Of a DNA stretch of 64,000 nt, positions 17,295-25,423 are shown piece by piece. Origin of the DNA: Saccharospirillum sp039982735. GTDB lineage: Bacteria > Pseudomonadota > Gammaproteobacteria > Pseudomonadales > Natronospirillaceae. Both the position numbers and the translations under genes were made by a program. The first letter of the stretch is position 1; the number at the start of each line of letters is the position of its first letter. The notes below the pieces were generated by a model. It was given only the letters and a program-made list of their open reading frames with translations, had not been told where the DNA came from and did not search any database. Where the stretch lies: contig NZ_JBDWXV010000010.1 in the NCBI RefSeq assembly GCF_039982735.1, forward strand, positions 124,001 to 188,000, read 5' to 3'.

Positions 17295-18125
17295 ATGCCT
17301 AATTCCGTTCCTGTCAGCTTCGAGTTTTTTCCACCGAAGACAGACGCTGGCTACGAAAAACTGCTGAACGTTCACAGTGAACTGAAGGCTGCTGATCCCG
17401 AATTTTTTTCGGTCACCTACGGTGCCGGTGGCTCCACTCAGGAGCGTACCATCAGCACGGTGATAGAACTGAACCAGCGCGGCGTGCAAACGGCGCCGCA
17501 CCTGTCGTGCATTGGTGCGACTGAAGCGACGCTGACTGACCTGCTCGACCGTTACAAAGACGCCGGCATTCGTCGCATCGTTGCGCTGCGGGGCGACTTG
17601 CCTTCGGGTATGGGTGGTACCGGGGGTGATTTCCGGTACGCCGCTGATCTGGTGCGGTTTATTCGTGAGCGCTACGACGACACCTTCAAACTGGAAGTGG
17701 CCGCCTACCCGGAAATGCACCCGCAGGCGCCCAATTTTGATCGCGATGTCGACAACTTCGTCGCAAAAGCCAATGCCGGTGCCAACACCGCCATTACGCA
17801 GTATTTTTACAGTGTGGATGCCTACGTTCACTTCGTCAGCGAAGTACGCAAGCGCGGTTGTGAGATCGATATCGTACCCGGCATCATGCCGATTACTCAG
17901 GTGTCGAATCTGATCCGTTTTTCCGATTCTTGCGGTGCCGACATTCCGCGCTGGTTGCGCAAGCAACTGGAAGCCTGCGGCGATGACAGCGCCCGTATTC
18001 AGTCGATTGGTTTGGAAGTGGTCAGCAGTTTGTGCCGCGAACTGATCAATGCCGGCGCCCCGGCACTGCATTTTTACACCATGAATCGGTCTGAGCCGTC
18101 ACTGGCGATTATCGACCGGCTGTAG
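17295..18125 (+). CDS. metF: Methylenetetrahydrofolate reductase (NAD(P)H)
   Basis: 276 residues with SFEFFPPKT at the N-terminus (catalytic Glu of the TIM barrel), VTYGAGGSTQERT, HLSCIGAT and VALRGDLP (FAD and folate binding). It reduces methylene-THF to methyl-THF, the methyl donor for methionine. AGAGAAGATAACTC precedes the start. It completes the methionine-cycle block (regulator, metK, ahcY, metF). Its stop is 7 bp from the convergent PilZ gene. Confidence 0.97.
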   Translation: MPNSVPVSFEFFPPKTDAGYEKLLNVHSELKAADPEFFSVTYGAGGSTQERTISTVIELNQRGVQTAPHLSCIGATEATLTDLLDRYKDAGIRRIVALRGDLPSGMGGTGGDFRYAADLVRFIRERYDDTFKLEVAAYPEMHPQAPNFDRDVDNFVAKANAGANTAITQYFYSVDAYVHFVSEVRKRGCEIDIVPGIMPITQVSNLIRFSDSCGADIPRWLRKQLEACGDDSARIQSIGLEVVSSLCRELINAGAPALHFYTMNRSEPSLAIIDRL

Positions 18126-18132
18126 CTACCGC

Positions 18133-19692
18133 TCAGGCTCTTACCGCCGGTCGCAACAGTTCGACCGGCAGCCCCAGCTTAACCGGGTCTGCCGGCCCTT
18201 CCACGGAAATGCCGTCTGCTTCGATATCGATGTCTCTGGGCGGCAGGGGCGACTGTTCGCTCAGCTTGTACAACTGACGCACCCGGTTAGGCTGGTTTTT
18301 ATCATTGTGTCGCAACACCAGCCCGGCGCAGCCATTGCTCAGCCGAACGCAGGACCCTAGCGGGTAGAGACCCTGAGTCGCGATCAATTGTTGAATCAGC
18401 CGTGCATCAAAAGCCGCCTGTTTGTGCAGCGCACCGAGCGCCGCCGTTGGCCGGTAATAGACCTGTTCATCCACCACCTTGTAGGCCAGTCGGTCCACCG
18501 CTGCAATCAGCTTTGCCATGGGCTGCTCTTTGGCACCCAGCCGTCGCAACAGTGCATGCGTCATCCAGGGGGTGATGCCCGCATCGGCATAGGCGTTCTT
18601 TGAGGAGGGTGACCGCACCTGATGGTCGGCCTGCACCAGGCTGATCGCCAGGCGCTGTTCAATGTCGGAATTGTCTTCGCTTCGAATTCGGCTGTGTACC
18701 AGCAAACCGAAGCGGTCCTGGTGCCAGACCTGACTGAGCGTTCGCAATGATTCAACCAGCTCGGTACTGGCTTCGGCCTTGTTAAGCGCCTGCTGTTTGC
18801 GCACGGCCGCCAGGGCATTGCGCCAGGTCGCGGCGATGTCGAGCGTTACAGTCAGTTCCGGTGACTTTGAGGTCGCCCTGGGCGCAGACGTCGCCTTGTT
18901 GGTGTGCGGTTTAAAGCGCACCGGCACCTCGCCATTGGGCAACAGAAACCGGGCGGGTATTTCATCCCGGTTACCGCCGTTCTTAACAAAGTTGATGTGG
19001 TCGCGCTGCAAATCGGTAACGACCGCTGAAAATTGCACCTCGGTTTGCGGCAGCAGCGCGGCGTACTTGCAGCCAATGCCGGTCACGCCAGTCGATTCAT
19101 CGTAGTCTGAGCGCAGCATGTCAACCTGGAAACTCAGCTGCGTTTCGTTGGGAAAGGTCAGCTCGACCGACAGCGTTTCGCCCTGCGTGCCATAAAGCTC
19201 GGTCAGGTCGCCTTCAAACTCCAGCCGACAGCCTTCCACCGACATATCGCGCAGTACGCCGTAGCGTACCTCACCGGTTTCACTGAGTACCCGGGCATCG
19301 ATGATCAGGCTGCGCCGGGCCAGCGCGCGGAAACTTTTACGACGTTGCAGATAATAGAGCTCGGTTGGCAGCGGGCACTGGTAGCGCGGGTCGGACTCGG
19401 TACCGATCGATTTTGCCTGTAACTGACGGGCACGAATGCGCACGCCGTCGAAATAGGTTTCCAGCGTAAACGACTCGCCTGCCGCCAAGTAGCGGGCCAT
19501 GACTTTGGGCATGGGCTCATCGAGCACCAGCACGCGCTCGCGGGGCCTGATCTCCACCAGGTAGGTGGTCAGGCTGCGATGCCTTTCGGGGAACACCAGC
19601 GTAACCGGGGCCACCTGCTGCTTCGCCTGACGAAACATGCGCAGAATATCGGCCTCTTTGGTTACGAACTCGCCCTCTGTATCGGTTGTCAC
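18133..19692 (-). CDS. YcgR-like/PilZ protein fused to a degenerate HD-GYP domain
   Basis: 519 residues. Residues about 10-105 resemble the YcgR N-terminal domain. A PilZ domain follows with RRKSFRALAR (the c-di-GMP binding RxxxR region) and DMSVEGCRLEF (the D/NxSxxG motif). The C-terminal 230 residues keep the tail of HD-GYP proteins (YYRPTAALGALHKQAAFDARLIQQLI, then GLYPLGSCVRLSNGCAGLVLRHN) but the HD and GYP metal and catalytic motifs are missing where they should be. The protein probably binds c-di-GMP without cleaving it. The start is a GTG at 19692 with GAGG upstream. Role in motility or surface behaviour is inference. Confidence 0.8.
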   Translation of the reverse strand: MTTDTEGEFVTKEADILRMFRQAKQQVAPVTLVFPERHRSLTTYLVEIRPRERVLVLDEPMPKVMARYLAAGESFTLETYFDGVRIRARQLQAKSIGTESDPRYQCPLPTELYYLQRRKSFRALARRSLIIDARVLSETGEVRYGVLRDMSVEGCRLEFEGDLTELYGTQGETLSVELTFPNETQLSFQVDMLRSDYDESTGVTGIGCKYAALLPQTEVQFSAVVTDLQRDHINFVKNGGNRDEIPARFLLPNGEVPVRFKPHTNKATSAPRATSKSPELTVTLDIAATWRNALAAVRKQQALNKAEASTELVESLRTLSQVWHQDRFGLLVHSRIRSEDNSDIEQRLAISLVQADHQVRSPSSKNAYADAGITPWMTHALLRRLGAKEQPMAKLIAAVDRLAYKVVDEQVYYRPTAALGALHKQAAFDARLIQQLIATQGLYPLGSCVRLSNGCAGLVLRHNDKNQPNRVRQLYKLSEQSPLPPRDIDIEADGISVEGPADPVKLGLPVELLRPAVRA

Positions 19693-19871
19693 CGAAGCCT
19701 CTTGGTTTTATCACTAAGCCGTCAGTCTAGCACTGTCTGCGGGGTGGCTGAACAAGCAACGGACAGGCACCCTCCGCCCTGTTTTGCACGCTTCATTCAC
19801 GATGCCCGTCTACCGCCGCAGGTCAATCAATAGTACCCTTGGCGTCTGGTTCACTGGCACGGAATTCTCGC

Positions 19872-20816
19872 ATGGCACACAAGGTATTCATCGACGGACA
19901 ATACGGCACCACTGGCCTGCAAATCCAACAGCGTCTGGAGGCCCACCCAGAAGTCGACCTGCTGACCGTCCCGCAGGATAAGCGCCGCGATGCCCTGCTG
20001 CGCGATGAATGCCTGAACGAAGCCGATGTCGTGTTTCTGTGCCTGCCGGACGACGCCGCGCGCGAAGCCGTAGGCCTGGTCACTAACCCAAAGACCGTCA
20101 TCATCGATGCGTCCAGCGCCCACCGGGTCTCACCGGACTGGGTTTACGGCGTGCCCGAGCTGCCCGGCCAGCGCGAACTGCTGCTTAACAGCAATCGCAT
20201 TGCCAACCCGGGTTGCTACCCGACCGGCATGACGCTACTGACCAAGCCGCTGGTCGATGCCGATCTGATTCCCAAAGACTACCCACTCGCAGTTCACGCC
20301 ATCACCGGGTACAGCGGTGGCGGCAAGGCCATGATTGCTGACTACAAAAGCCGCAGTGGTGCAGACCTTGAAGACATTGCCGCCCGGCCTAAAAACCTCG
20401 ACCTGATGCACAAGCATCTGCCGGAAATGCAGCGCATACCGGGCTTCCAGTTCCCGCCCGTGTTCGTGCCGACCGTCGGAAATTTCGAACAGGGCATGAT
20501 CGTTCAGGTTCCGCTGCACGCCCGCCTGCTGGGTGGCCCGGCAACAGCCCTGCATGAGCGCCTGGCCGCCACCTACGGCGGTGAGCCTTTCGTGCACCTG
20601 TTCCCGCTGAACGACCAGTCGCAGCTTGAAGACGGCTTCCTGAAGCCCACCGCCTGCAATGGCACCAACCGGATTGAACTGTTTGTTTACGCGGCCGACA
20701 ACGGCCTGATCATGCTGATGGCCCGGCTCGACAATCTGGGCAAGGGCGCCTCCGGTGCTGCGGTACAAAACATGAACCTGCGCCTGGGGCTCGATGAGAC
20801 CACAGGCTTGCTGTAA
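19872..20816 (+). CDS. argC: N-acetyl-gamma-glutamyl-phosphate reductase, short type
   Basis: 314 residues. N-terminal MAHKVFIDGQYGTTGLQIQQ is the NADP-binding start, and NPGCYPTGM carries the active-site Cys (residue 115). YSGGGKAMI and the HKHLPEMQRI segment are typical. The length and the GQYGTTG form place it in the type 2 ArgC group. It reduces N-acetylglutamyl phosphate to the semialdehyde in arginine synthesis. The start at 19872 was preferred over an upstream in-frame ATG since homologues begin MxxKVFIDG. It is 15 bp from rsmE and probably cotranscribed. Confidence 0.94.
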   Translation: MAHKVFIDGQYGTTGLQIQQRLEAHPEVDLLTVPQDKRRDALLRDECLNEADVVFLCLPDDAAREAVGLVTNPKTVIIDASSAHRVSPDWVYGVPELPGQRELLLNSNRIANPGCYPTGMTLLTKPLVDADLIPKDYPLAVHAITGYSGGGKAMIADYKSRSGADLEDIAARPKNLDLMHKHLPEMQRIPGFQFPPVFVPTVGNFEQGMIVQVPLHARLLGGPATALHERLAATYGGEPFVHLFPLNDQSQLEDGFLKPTACNGTNRIELFVYAADNGLIMLMARLDNLGKGASGAAVQNMNLRLGLDETTGLL

Positions 20817-20831
20817 CGCGCCGACCATCCG

Positions 20832-21560
20832 ATGAGAATCTCCCGAATCTACCTGCCCGACGCCGACGGCCCGGGCACTCTGCTGGCATTGCCCGAGGGC
20901 GCCCATGGCCACCTGGTGCGCGTGCTGCGCCTGGGCGATGGCGCGCCCGTTGAGGTGTTCAATGGCCGCGGCGAGCGCTTTGCCGCCCGGTTAACCGACG
21001 TCTCAAAGCGCAGTGCATCGATCAACCTGGACCAATTGCTTGAACCGACACCACCTTCACCGCTGGCAACGCACCTGGGCCTGGTCATGTCCAAAGGCGA
21101 CCGCATGGACATTGCCTTGCAGAAAGCCACCGAACTCGGTGTCAGCGAGATCACCCCGCTGACCAGCGAACGCTGCGATCTGCGCCTGAAGGCCGACCGG
21201 CAAGACAAAAAACAGCAGCATTGGCAGGGCGTGATCACCAGCGCTTGCGAACAATGCGGCCAGGACACCCTGCCGACCCTGAACCCCATCACCTCATTGC
21301 ATAACTGGGCCAACGCCCGGCAGCAACCGCTCAAACTGGTGCTGCATACCGCCGCCCAGCGTCCGGCCTGGCCGGCTGAAGCCCCTGAATCCGTGGCGTT
21401 TCTGGTTGGCCCTGAAGGCGGGTTAACAGACGAAGAAGTAGCCCATGCCCAACAACAGGGCTTTCAAAGCTGGCAGCTGGGGCAGCGCATTCTCAGAACC
21501 GAGACGGCCCCATTGGCCATGCTGGCCATTTTGCAGCACCGCTGGGGCGATTTGTCGTGA
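20832..21560 (+). CDS. rsmE: 16S rRNA (uracil-1498-N3)-methyltransferase
   Basis: 242 residues. N-terminal PUA-like domain (MRISRIYLPDA, HLVRVLRLGDGAPVEVFNGRG) followed by a SPOUT/trefoil-knot methyltransferase domain (KGDRMDIALQKATELGVSEI, ITSACEQCGQ, FLVGPEGGLTDEEV, LGQRILRTETAPLAMLA). It methylates U1498 of 16S rRNA. The knot motifs GPEGG and RILRTETA are intact. Follows argC closely. Confidence 0.96.
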   Translation: MRISRIYLPDADGPGTLLALPEGAHGHLVRVLRLGDGAPVEVFNGRGERFAARLTDVSKRSASINLDQLLEPTPPSPLATHLGLVMSKGDRMDIALQKATELGVSEITPLTSERCDLRLKADRQDKKQQHWQGVITSACEQCGQDTLPTLNPITSLHNWANARQQPLKLVLHTAAQRPAWPAEAPESVAFLVGPEGGLTDEEVAHAQQQGFQSWQLGQRILRTETAPLAMLAILQHRWGDLS

Positions 21561-21631
21561 CCTATGGCGTCTGGCCGGGGTAGCTTTGCTTGGTTAAACT
21601 GACGGTTATTGACTAACAGGGAGACACCCGC

Positions 21632-21853
21632 ATGGATGTTTTTGTATTTATACTCGCCATCATCGCCATAACCACCATTGGCGGGCTGATCAAAGAACAG
21701 ATGAAACAGCGGCGCAAGGCCGATAACGCTATGGGTGTCGACCAACAAGCGCGCATCGACAAACTGGAAGCCCGCGTCGCCACACTGGAGCGCATTCTGA
21801 CCGACGAGAAATCCCAGCTACGCCAGGACATCGACGCCCTGCGTCATGGCTAA
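21632..21853 (+). CDS. Small membrane-anchored coiled-coil protein, PspB-like
   Basis: 73 residues: one transmembrane helix at 2-20 (VFVFILAIIAITTIGGLI), a basic stretch KEQMKQRRK, then a coiled coil (DKLEARVATLERILTDEKSQL) to the end. This is the layout of PspB-type phage-shock proteins, but no pspA or pspC is next to it. GGGAG precedes the start. Conservative call: small inner-membrane protein of unknown role. Confidence 0.75.
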   Translation: MDVFVFILAIIAITTIGGLIKEQMKQRRKADNAMGVDQQARIDKLEARVATLERILTDEKSQLRQDIDALRHG

Positions 21854-21908
21854 CGCCATTCCGGCCTAATACACCTATTGCCGGGAATGTAGCCCAGCGG
21901 CCACAATC

Positions 21909-22110
21909 GCGTCGGCTACCGGTGATGCCTCTGTGGGGTCGGCGTAAATCCATCCTGGCGGTCCGACGTCTCGGGCCTAGACCGCATGATATGAATCCCC
22001 TCCATGGGATTCACCCTTCGGGCTCGCTGCGCTCATGCTAAAACGCTCCCGGCGTTTTAGTCCCTGTTGCGGACTTCCCCACAGAGGCATCACCGGCACC
22101 CACCGCTCGC
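21909..22110 (-). repeat. Palindromic repeat family, copy E (long form)
   Basis: About 200 bp between two convergent gene ends. Arms read CCGGTGATGCCTCTGTGGGG on both sides. Insert hairpin CTAAAACGCTCC/GGCGTTTTAG and CCCTTCGGGCTCGC are present. An extra 20 or so bases (TCCTGGCGGTCCGACGTCTC) sit in the core where other copies have CCATGGAG. Confidence 0.88.
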
Positions 22111-22147
22111 ATCGTACATACCCATACACTCAGTCGTTCAATTTCAC

Positions 22148-22954
22148 TTACTGAAAAGCAAACAACCGGCGCGCGTTGGCATAGCTCTGGCGCAGTACTT
22201 CCGCCACAGGCACCTGTTTCACATCCGCAATTTTCTCAATGATAAACGGCAAATACTTGGGCGCATTCTCGCGACCCCGGTAGGGTGCGGGTGTCAGGAA
22301 GGGAGCGTCGGTTTCGACGACCAATTGGTCCATGGGCGTCGCCGCCAGCACTTCGCGCACGTTCTCTGCCTTGTTGAAGGTGATGATGCCGTTGAACCCC
22401 AGCATAAAGCCCTGTTCAAGGCAGAACTGCCCCAGCTCCAGGCCAGAGGTAAAGCTGTGAATAACGCCCTTCTTCGCCAGACTGGGCGCGAACTCCTTTA
22501 AAATAGCCTGGGTATCGGCATCGGCTTCGCGGGTGTGGATGACCACGGGCTGATCCAGCTCGGCGGCGATGGCCAGTTGCTCGGCAAACACCCGGCGCTG
22601 AACCTCCCGGTCGGCGTGGTCGTAGTAATAATCGAGCCCAATCTCGCCGATGGCGACAATGCGTTCATCGCGGCCGTGCTTGCGCAATTCCGCCGCCGTG
22701 TCAGCCGTGTAGGCCTCGGCATCGTGCGGGTGTACGCCCTGGGTGGCGTGAATCATCGGGTCGAGGTCGCGCAGCTCCCGCACTCTGGCCAGGTTATCCG
22801 GCGATACCGCTATGGTCACCACTCGCTCAACACCGACTGCGCGCGCCTGGGCCAGCACCTCGGTCAGGGCCTCATCTTTCAGGTAATCGAGATGGCAGTG
22901 GGTTTCGATGATCGGGTGGTCAAACACCGGTATATCGCGCTTGTTTCGGCTCAT
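22148..22954 (-). CDS. TatD-family metal-dependent deoxyribonuclease/hydrolase
   Basis: 268 residues. ETHCHLDYL holds the first metal histidines (19 and 21 from this start), VGEIGLDYYYD the bridging Glu, VIHTREADADT and IHSFTSG the next His residues, and VVETDAPFLTP the final Asp. TatD enzymes are metal-dependent 3'-5' exonucleases with a proposed role in DNA clean-up. ATG at 22954 with GAGG upstream was chosen over a TTG four codons earlier. It is divergent from the HAD hydrolase with repeat copy F between. Confidence 0.93.
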   Translation of the reverse strand: MSRNKRDIPVFDHPIIETHCHLDYLKDEALTEVLAQARAVGVERVVTIAVSPDNLARVRELRDLDPMIHATQGVHPHDAEAYTADTAAELRKHGRDERIVAIGEIGLDYYYDHADREVQRRVFAEQLAIAAELDQPVVIHTREADADTQAILKEFAPSLAKKGVIHSFTSGLELGQFCLEQGFMLGFNGIITFNKAENVREVLAATPMDQLVVETDAPFLTPAPYRGRENAPKYLPFIIEKIADVKQVPVAEVLRQSYANARRLFAFQ

Positions 22955-23090
22955 CAGAGGCCTCAATCGGGTAGCTTGGTAGAGGGCCGCCAGTGTAATG
23001 ATCCGAACACCGTAACGCCAATCGATAAACAGCGAATAATGGCACCGTCTGAGGGGTATGCCGTAAACTGATGTAATGACACTGAATAGA

Positions 23091-23276
23091 AACTCAAGTT
23101 TTGGAGTTCGTAAAACTCTAGCGTCGGATGCCGGTGTTGCCTCTGCGGGGAAGTCCGCAGCATGGATGCTGCGGCCTAGGCTCCACGGACGGATTCACGC
23201 CGACCCCGCAGGGGCAACACCGGTAGCTGACGCGGACGATGGCCACGAAATGGAACTGAACTCCAAAACTTGAGTT
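23091..23276 (+). repeat. Palindromic repeat family, copy F (short core with outer arms)
   Basis: The core is 23121-23233 (GCGTCGGATGCC ... GCTGACGC) with arms CCGGTGTTGCCTCTGCGGGG on the left and the same with one change on the right. It is enclosed by a further perfect 19-bp inverted repeat, AACTCAAGTTTTGGAGTTC at 23091-23109 and its complement at 23258-23276. The hairpin CCGCAGCATGG/ATGCTGCGG is at its centre. It lies in the 362-base gap between divergent genes, so their promoters must lie around it. Confidence 0.92.
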
Positions 23277-23316
23277 GGCAATAGCCAAAATAGTGGCAAC
23301 CTAAATAAGAGGCTCT

Positions 23317-23922
23317 ATGACCCCGATCAAACACCTCGTTTTCGACATGGGTGGTGTGCTGGTGCGCATTCACTGGCATCAGGAAGTCAGCCGTATTTTG
23401 CAAAAAGACGTGCCCTTCGAGCAGATCCACGCCCTCTGGGGTAACGCCTATTCGACCCACGCTTTCGAGACCGGCCAGCTCGACTTCGAAGCCTTCACCG
23501 ATGCCTTTATCGACGAATTCAAACCCGCACTCGACCGTGGAACTTTCCAGGCAACCTTTCGCAACATCCTCGATGACGATTTCCCTGGTATCTCCGACCT
23601 GCTAGACAGCTTGCGCGAGCGCTATACCCTGAGCCTGCTCAGCAACACCAACCCGTGCCACTGGCAGATGCTGGTCGACCGCAACACCTTTCTGCCACTG
23701 ATCGAACACCATTTCACCAGCATGACTCTAGGTGTAATGAAGCCCGATCCGGCCATTTATAACGCGGTGCAGAGAACCTTGAATGCGGACCCGGGTACCA
23801 TTCTGTTTTTCGACGACGGCCTGAAAAACGTCGAAGCTGCCCGTGCGCTGGGCTGGCACGCCGAACAGGTCTTTGGGCCAGAAGACATTCGCCTGCAACT
23901 GAGTCGTTACCAGCTAGACTGA
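23317..23922 (+). CDS. HAD-superfamily hydrolase (subfamily IA, YihX-like)
   Basis: 201 residues. Motif I is VFDMGGVLV with the nucleophile Asp; the second Asp of the usual DxD is replaced by Gly (DMGGV), which is normal for the YihX/epoxide-hydrolase-like branch. Motif II LSNTNPCHW and motif III-IV MKPDPAIYN ... FFDDGLKNVEAA are intact. These enzymes remove phosphate from sugar phosphates or similar. AAGAGG lies before the start. It is 28 bp upstream of the metallo-beta-lactamase gene on the same strand. Confidence 0.92.
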   Translation: MTPIKHLVFDMGGVLVRIHWHQEVSRILQKDVPFEQIHALWGNAYSTHAFETGQLDFEAFTDAFIDEFKPALDRGTFQATFRNILDDDFPGISDLLDSLRERYTLSLLSNTNPCHWQMLVDRNTFLPLIEHHFTSMTLGVMKPDPAIYNAVQRTLNADPGTILFFDDGLKNVEAARALGWHAEQVFGPEDIRLQLSRYQLD

Positions 23923-23950
23923 CTTCACCCACATGTGAAGGAGCAGAGTC

Positions 23951-25354
23951 ATGGCTACGGTTCAATTTCTCGGTGCCGCCCAGGAAGTCACCGGCTCCTG
24001 CCATCTGGTGACCATGCCCGGCATCGGCCGGGTCTTGCTCGATTGCGGCATGCACCAGGGCGGCGATGCCGTCGACCGGCTGGGGGATGAAACCTTTGAG
24101 TTTGATGCCGCCACCATTGATGCGCTGGTGCTCTCCCATGCCCATATGGACCATTCCGGTCTGTTGCCATTACTCGCCAAACAGGGGTTTCGCGGCCCCA
24201 TTCTGTGTACGGCGGAGACCGTTGAGCTGCTTCCGATCATGCTTGAAGATGCCGCAGGGCTTTACGAGCGAGACCTCGAACGCAAGAACCGAAAACTGCT
24301 GCGCAAAGGCAAGCCGCCCATAGAGCCGCTGTACACCCAGGCTGATCTGGAGACTGTTTTCTCGCTGTGCGTCGGCCAACCCTATGATGAGCCCTATTCG
24401 CTACTGCCCGGCCTTTCAGTCACCCTGTTCGATGCCGGCCACATATTAGGGTCGGCCATTGTCCAACTTGAGTTCAGCGAACGAAACCAGACCAAAAAAC
24501 TGGTCTTCAGCGGTGACCTCGGTAAAAAAGACACACCGCTGATGAATGATCCAACTCAGCTATCCGACGCCAGCATCGTATTGATGGAAAGCACCTACGG
24601 TGATCGCGATCACCGCTCCCTGCCCGATTCCATTGTGCAGATGGAACACATCCTCAAAGAAACCTGGGAACAGGGTGGCAATGTGTTGATCCCGGCCTTT
24701 GCCGTCGGTCGCACCCAGGAAGTCCTATACCACCTCGGCGCCATGCATCAGCGCGGCACGCTCGATGGCTGGCAGATCTACCTCGACAGCCCCATGGCCC
24801 ACAAAGTAACCGAAGTCTATGACCACTGGTTGCACACACTCGATTGCGGCGGTGTTAAAAAACTGTGCGACACGGACGTAAGCTTCCTGAAAGACTTTCT
24901 GCCCAGACTGTCGGTAACCTCCAGCACCGACGATTCCATGGCCATCAACCGAATTAAAAGTGGCGCACTGATCATTGCTGGCAGCGGTATGTGCACCGGT
25001 GGCCGCATTCGGCACCACTTCAAAAACAGAATCTGGGATCGTAAAACCACGGTCGTTTTTTGCGGTTATCAGGCCCGGGGAACCCTGGGCCGACTGTTGG
25101 TCGACGGCCTGAAAACCATCAAAATGTTTGGCGATGAATTCGCCGTTAACGCCCGCATAGAAACCATTGGCGGCTTCTCCGCCCATGCCGGTCAGCAAGA
25201 ATTGCTGAACTGGGCTGCCGGCTTCACCAGCCAGCCGGACTTCTACCTGGTGCACGGCGAACCCGGTGCTCAGGATGCCCTGGCCAGTGAGTTGTGGAAA
25301 CGCCATGAGATAGCGGCCACCATTCCGAAGCAGGGGCAAACCGCGGTTTTTTAG
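23951..25354 (+). CDS. Metallo-beta-lactamase fold RNA-processing nuclease, beta-CASP family
   Basis: 467 residues. The metal site is LSHAHMDHSG (HxHxDH), the later His ligands are in FDAGHILGSA and FSGDLGK, and the C-terminal GGFSAHAGQQELLNW supplies the last His. The beta-CASP insertion carries ESTYGDRDH, NVLIPAFAVGRTQEVLY and IAGSGMCTGGRIRHH. This is the bacterial relative of CPSF-73 nucleases (YSH1-like). AAGGAGCAGAGTC precedes the start. It probably processes RNA. Confidence 0.93.
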   Translation: MATVQFLGAAQEVTGSCHLVTMPGIGRVLLDCGMHQGGDAVDRLGDETFEFDAATIDALVLSHAHMDHSGLLPLLAKQGFRGPILCTAETVELLPIMLEDAAGLYERDLERKNRKLLRKGKPPIEPLYTQADLETVFSLCVGQPYDEPYSLLPGLSVTLFDAGHILGSAIVQLEFSERNQTKKLVFSGDLGKKDTPLMNDPTQLSDASIVLMESTYGDRDHRSLPDSIVQMEHILKETWEQGGNVLIPAFAVGRTQEVLYHLGAMHQRGTLDGWQIYLDSPMAHKVTEVYDHWLHTLDCGGVKKLCDTDVSFLKDFLPRLSVTSSTDDSMAINRIKSGALIIAGSGMCTGGRIRHHFKNRIWDRKTTVVFCGYQARGTLGRLLVDGLKTIKMFGDEFAVNARIETIGGFSAHAGQQELLNWAAGFTSQPDFYLVHGEPGAQDALASELWKRHEIAATIPKQGQTAVF

Positions 25355-25365
25355 AAGGGAAGTCG

Positions 25366-25410
25366 CCCTTCGAGCGGAGATCAGCGTACTGGTCTCGCCC
25401 GAAGGGTTTA
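25366..25410. terminator. Hairpin between convergent beta-CASP and amylase genes
   Basis: CCCTTCG pairs with CGAAGGG and the inner GAGATCAG with CTGGTCTC around a CGTA turn. It sits exactly between two convergent stops and is followed by TTTAAT on the plus side, so it can serve both genes. Confidence 0.65.
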
Positions 25411-25423
25411 ATCGGCAGTTTGG

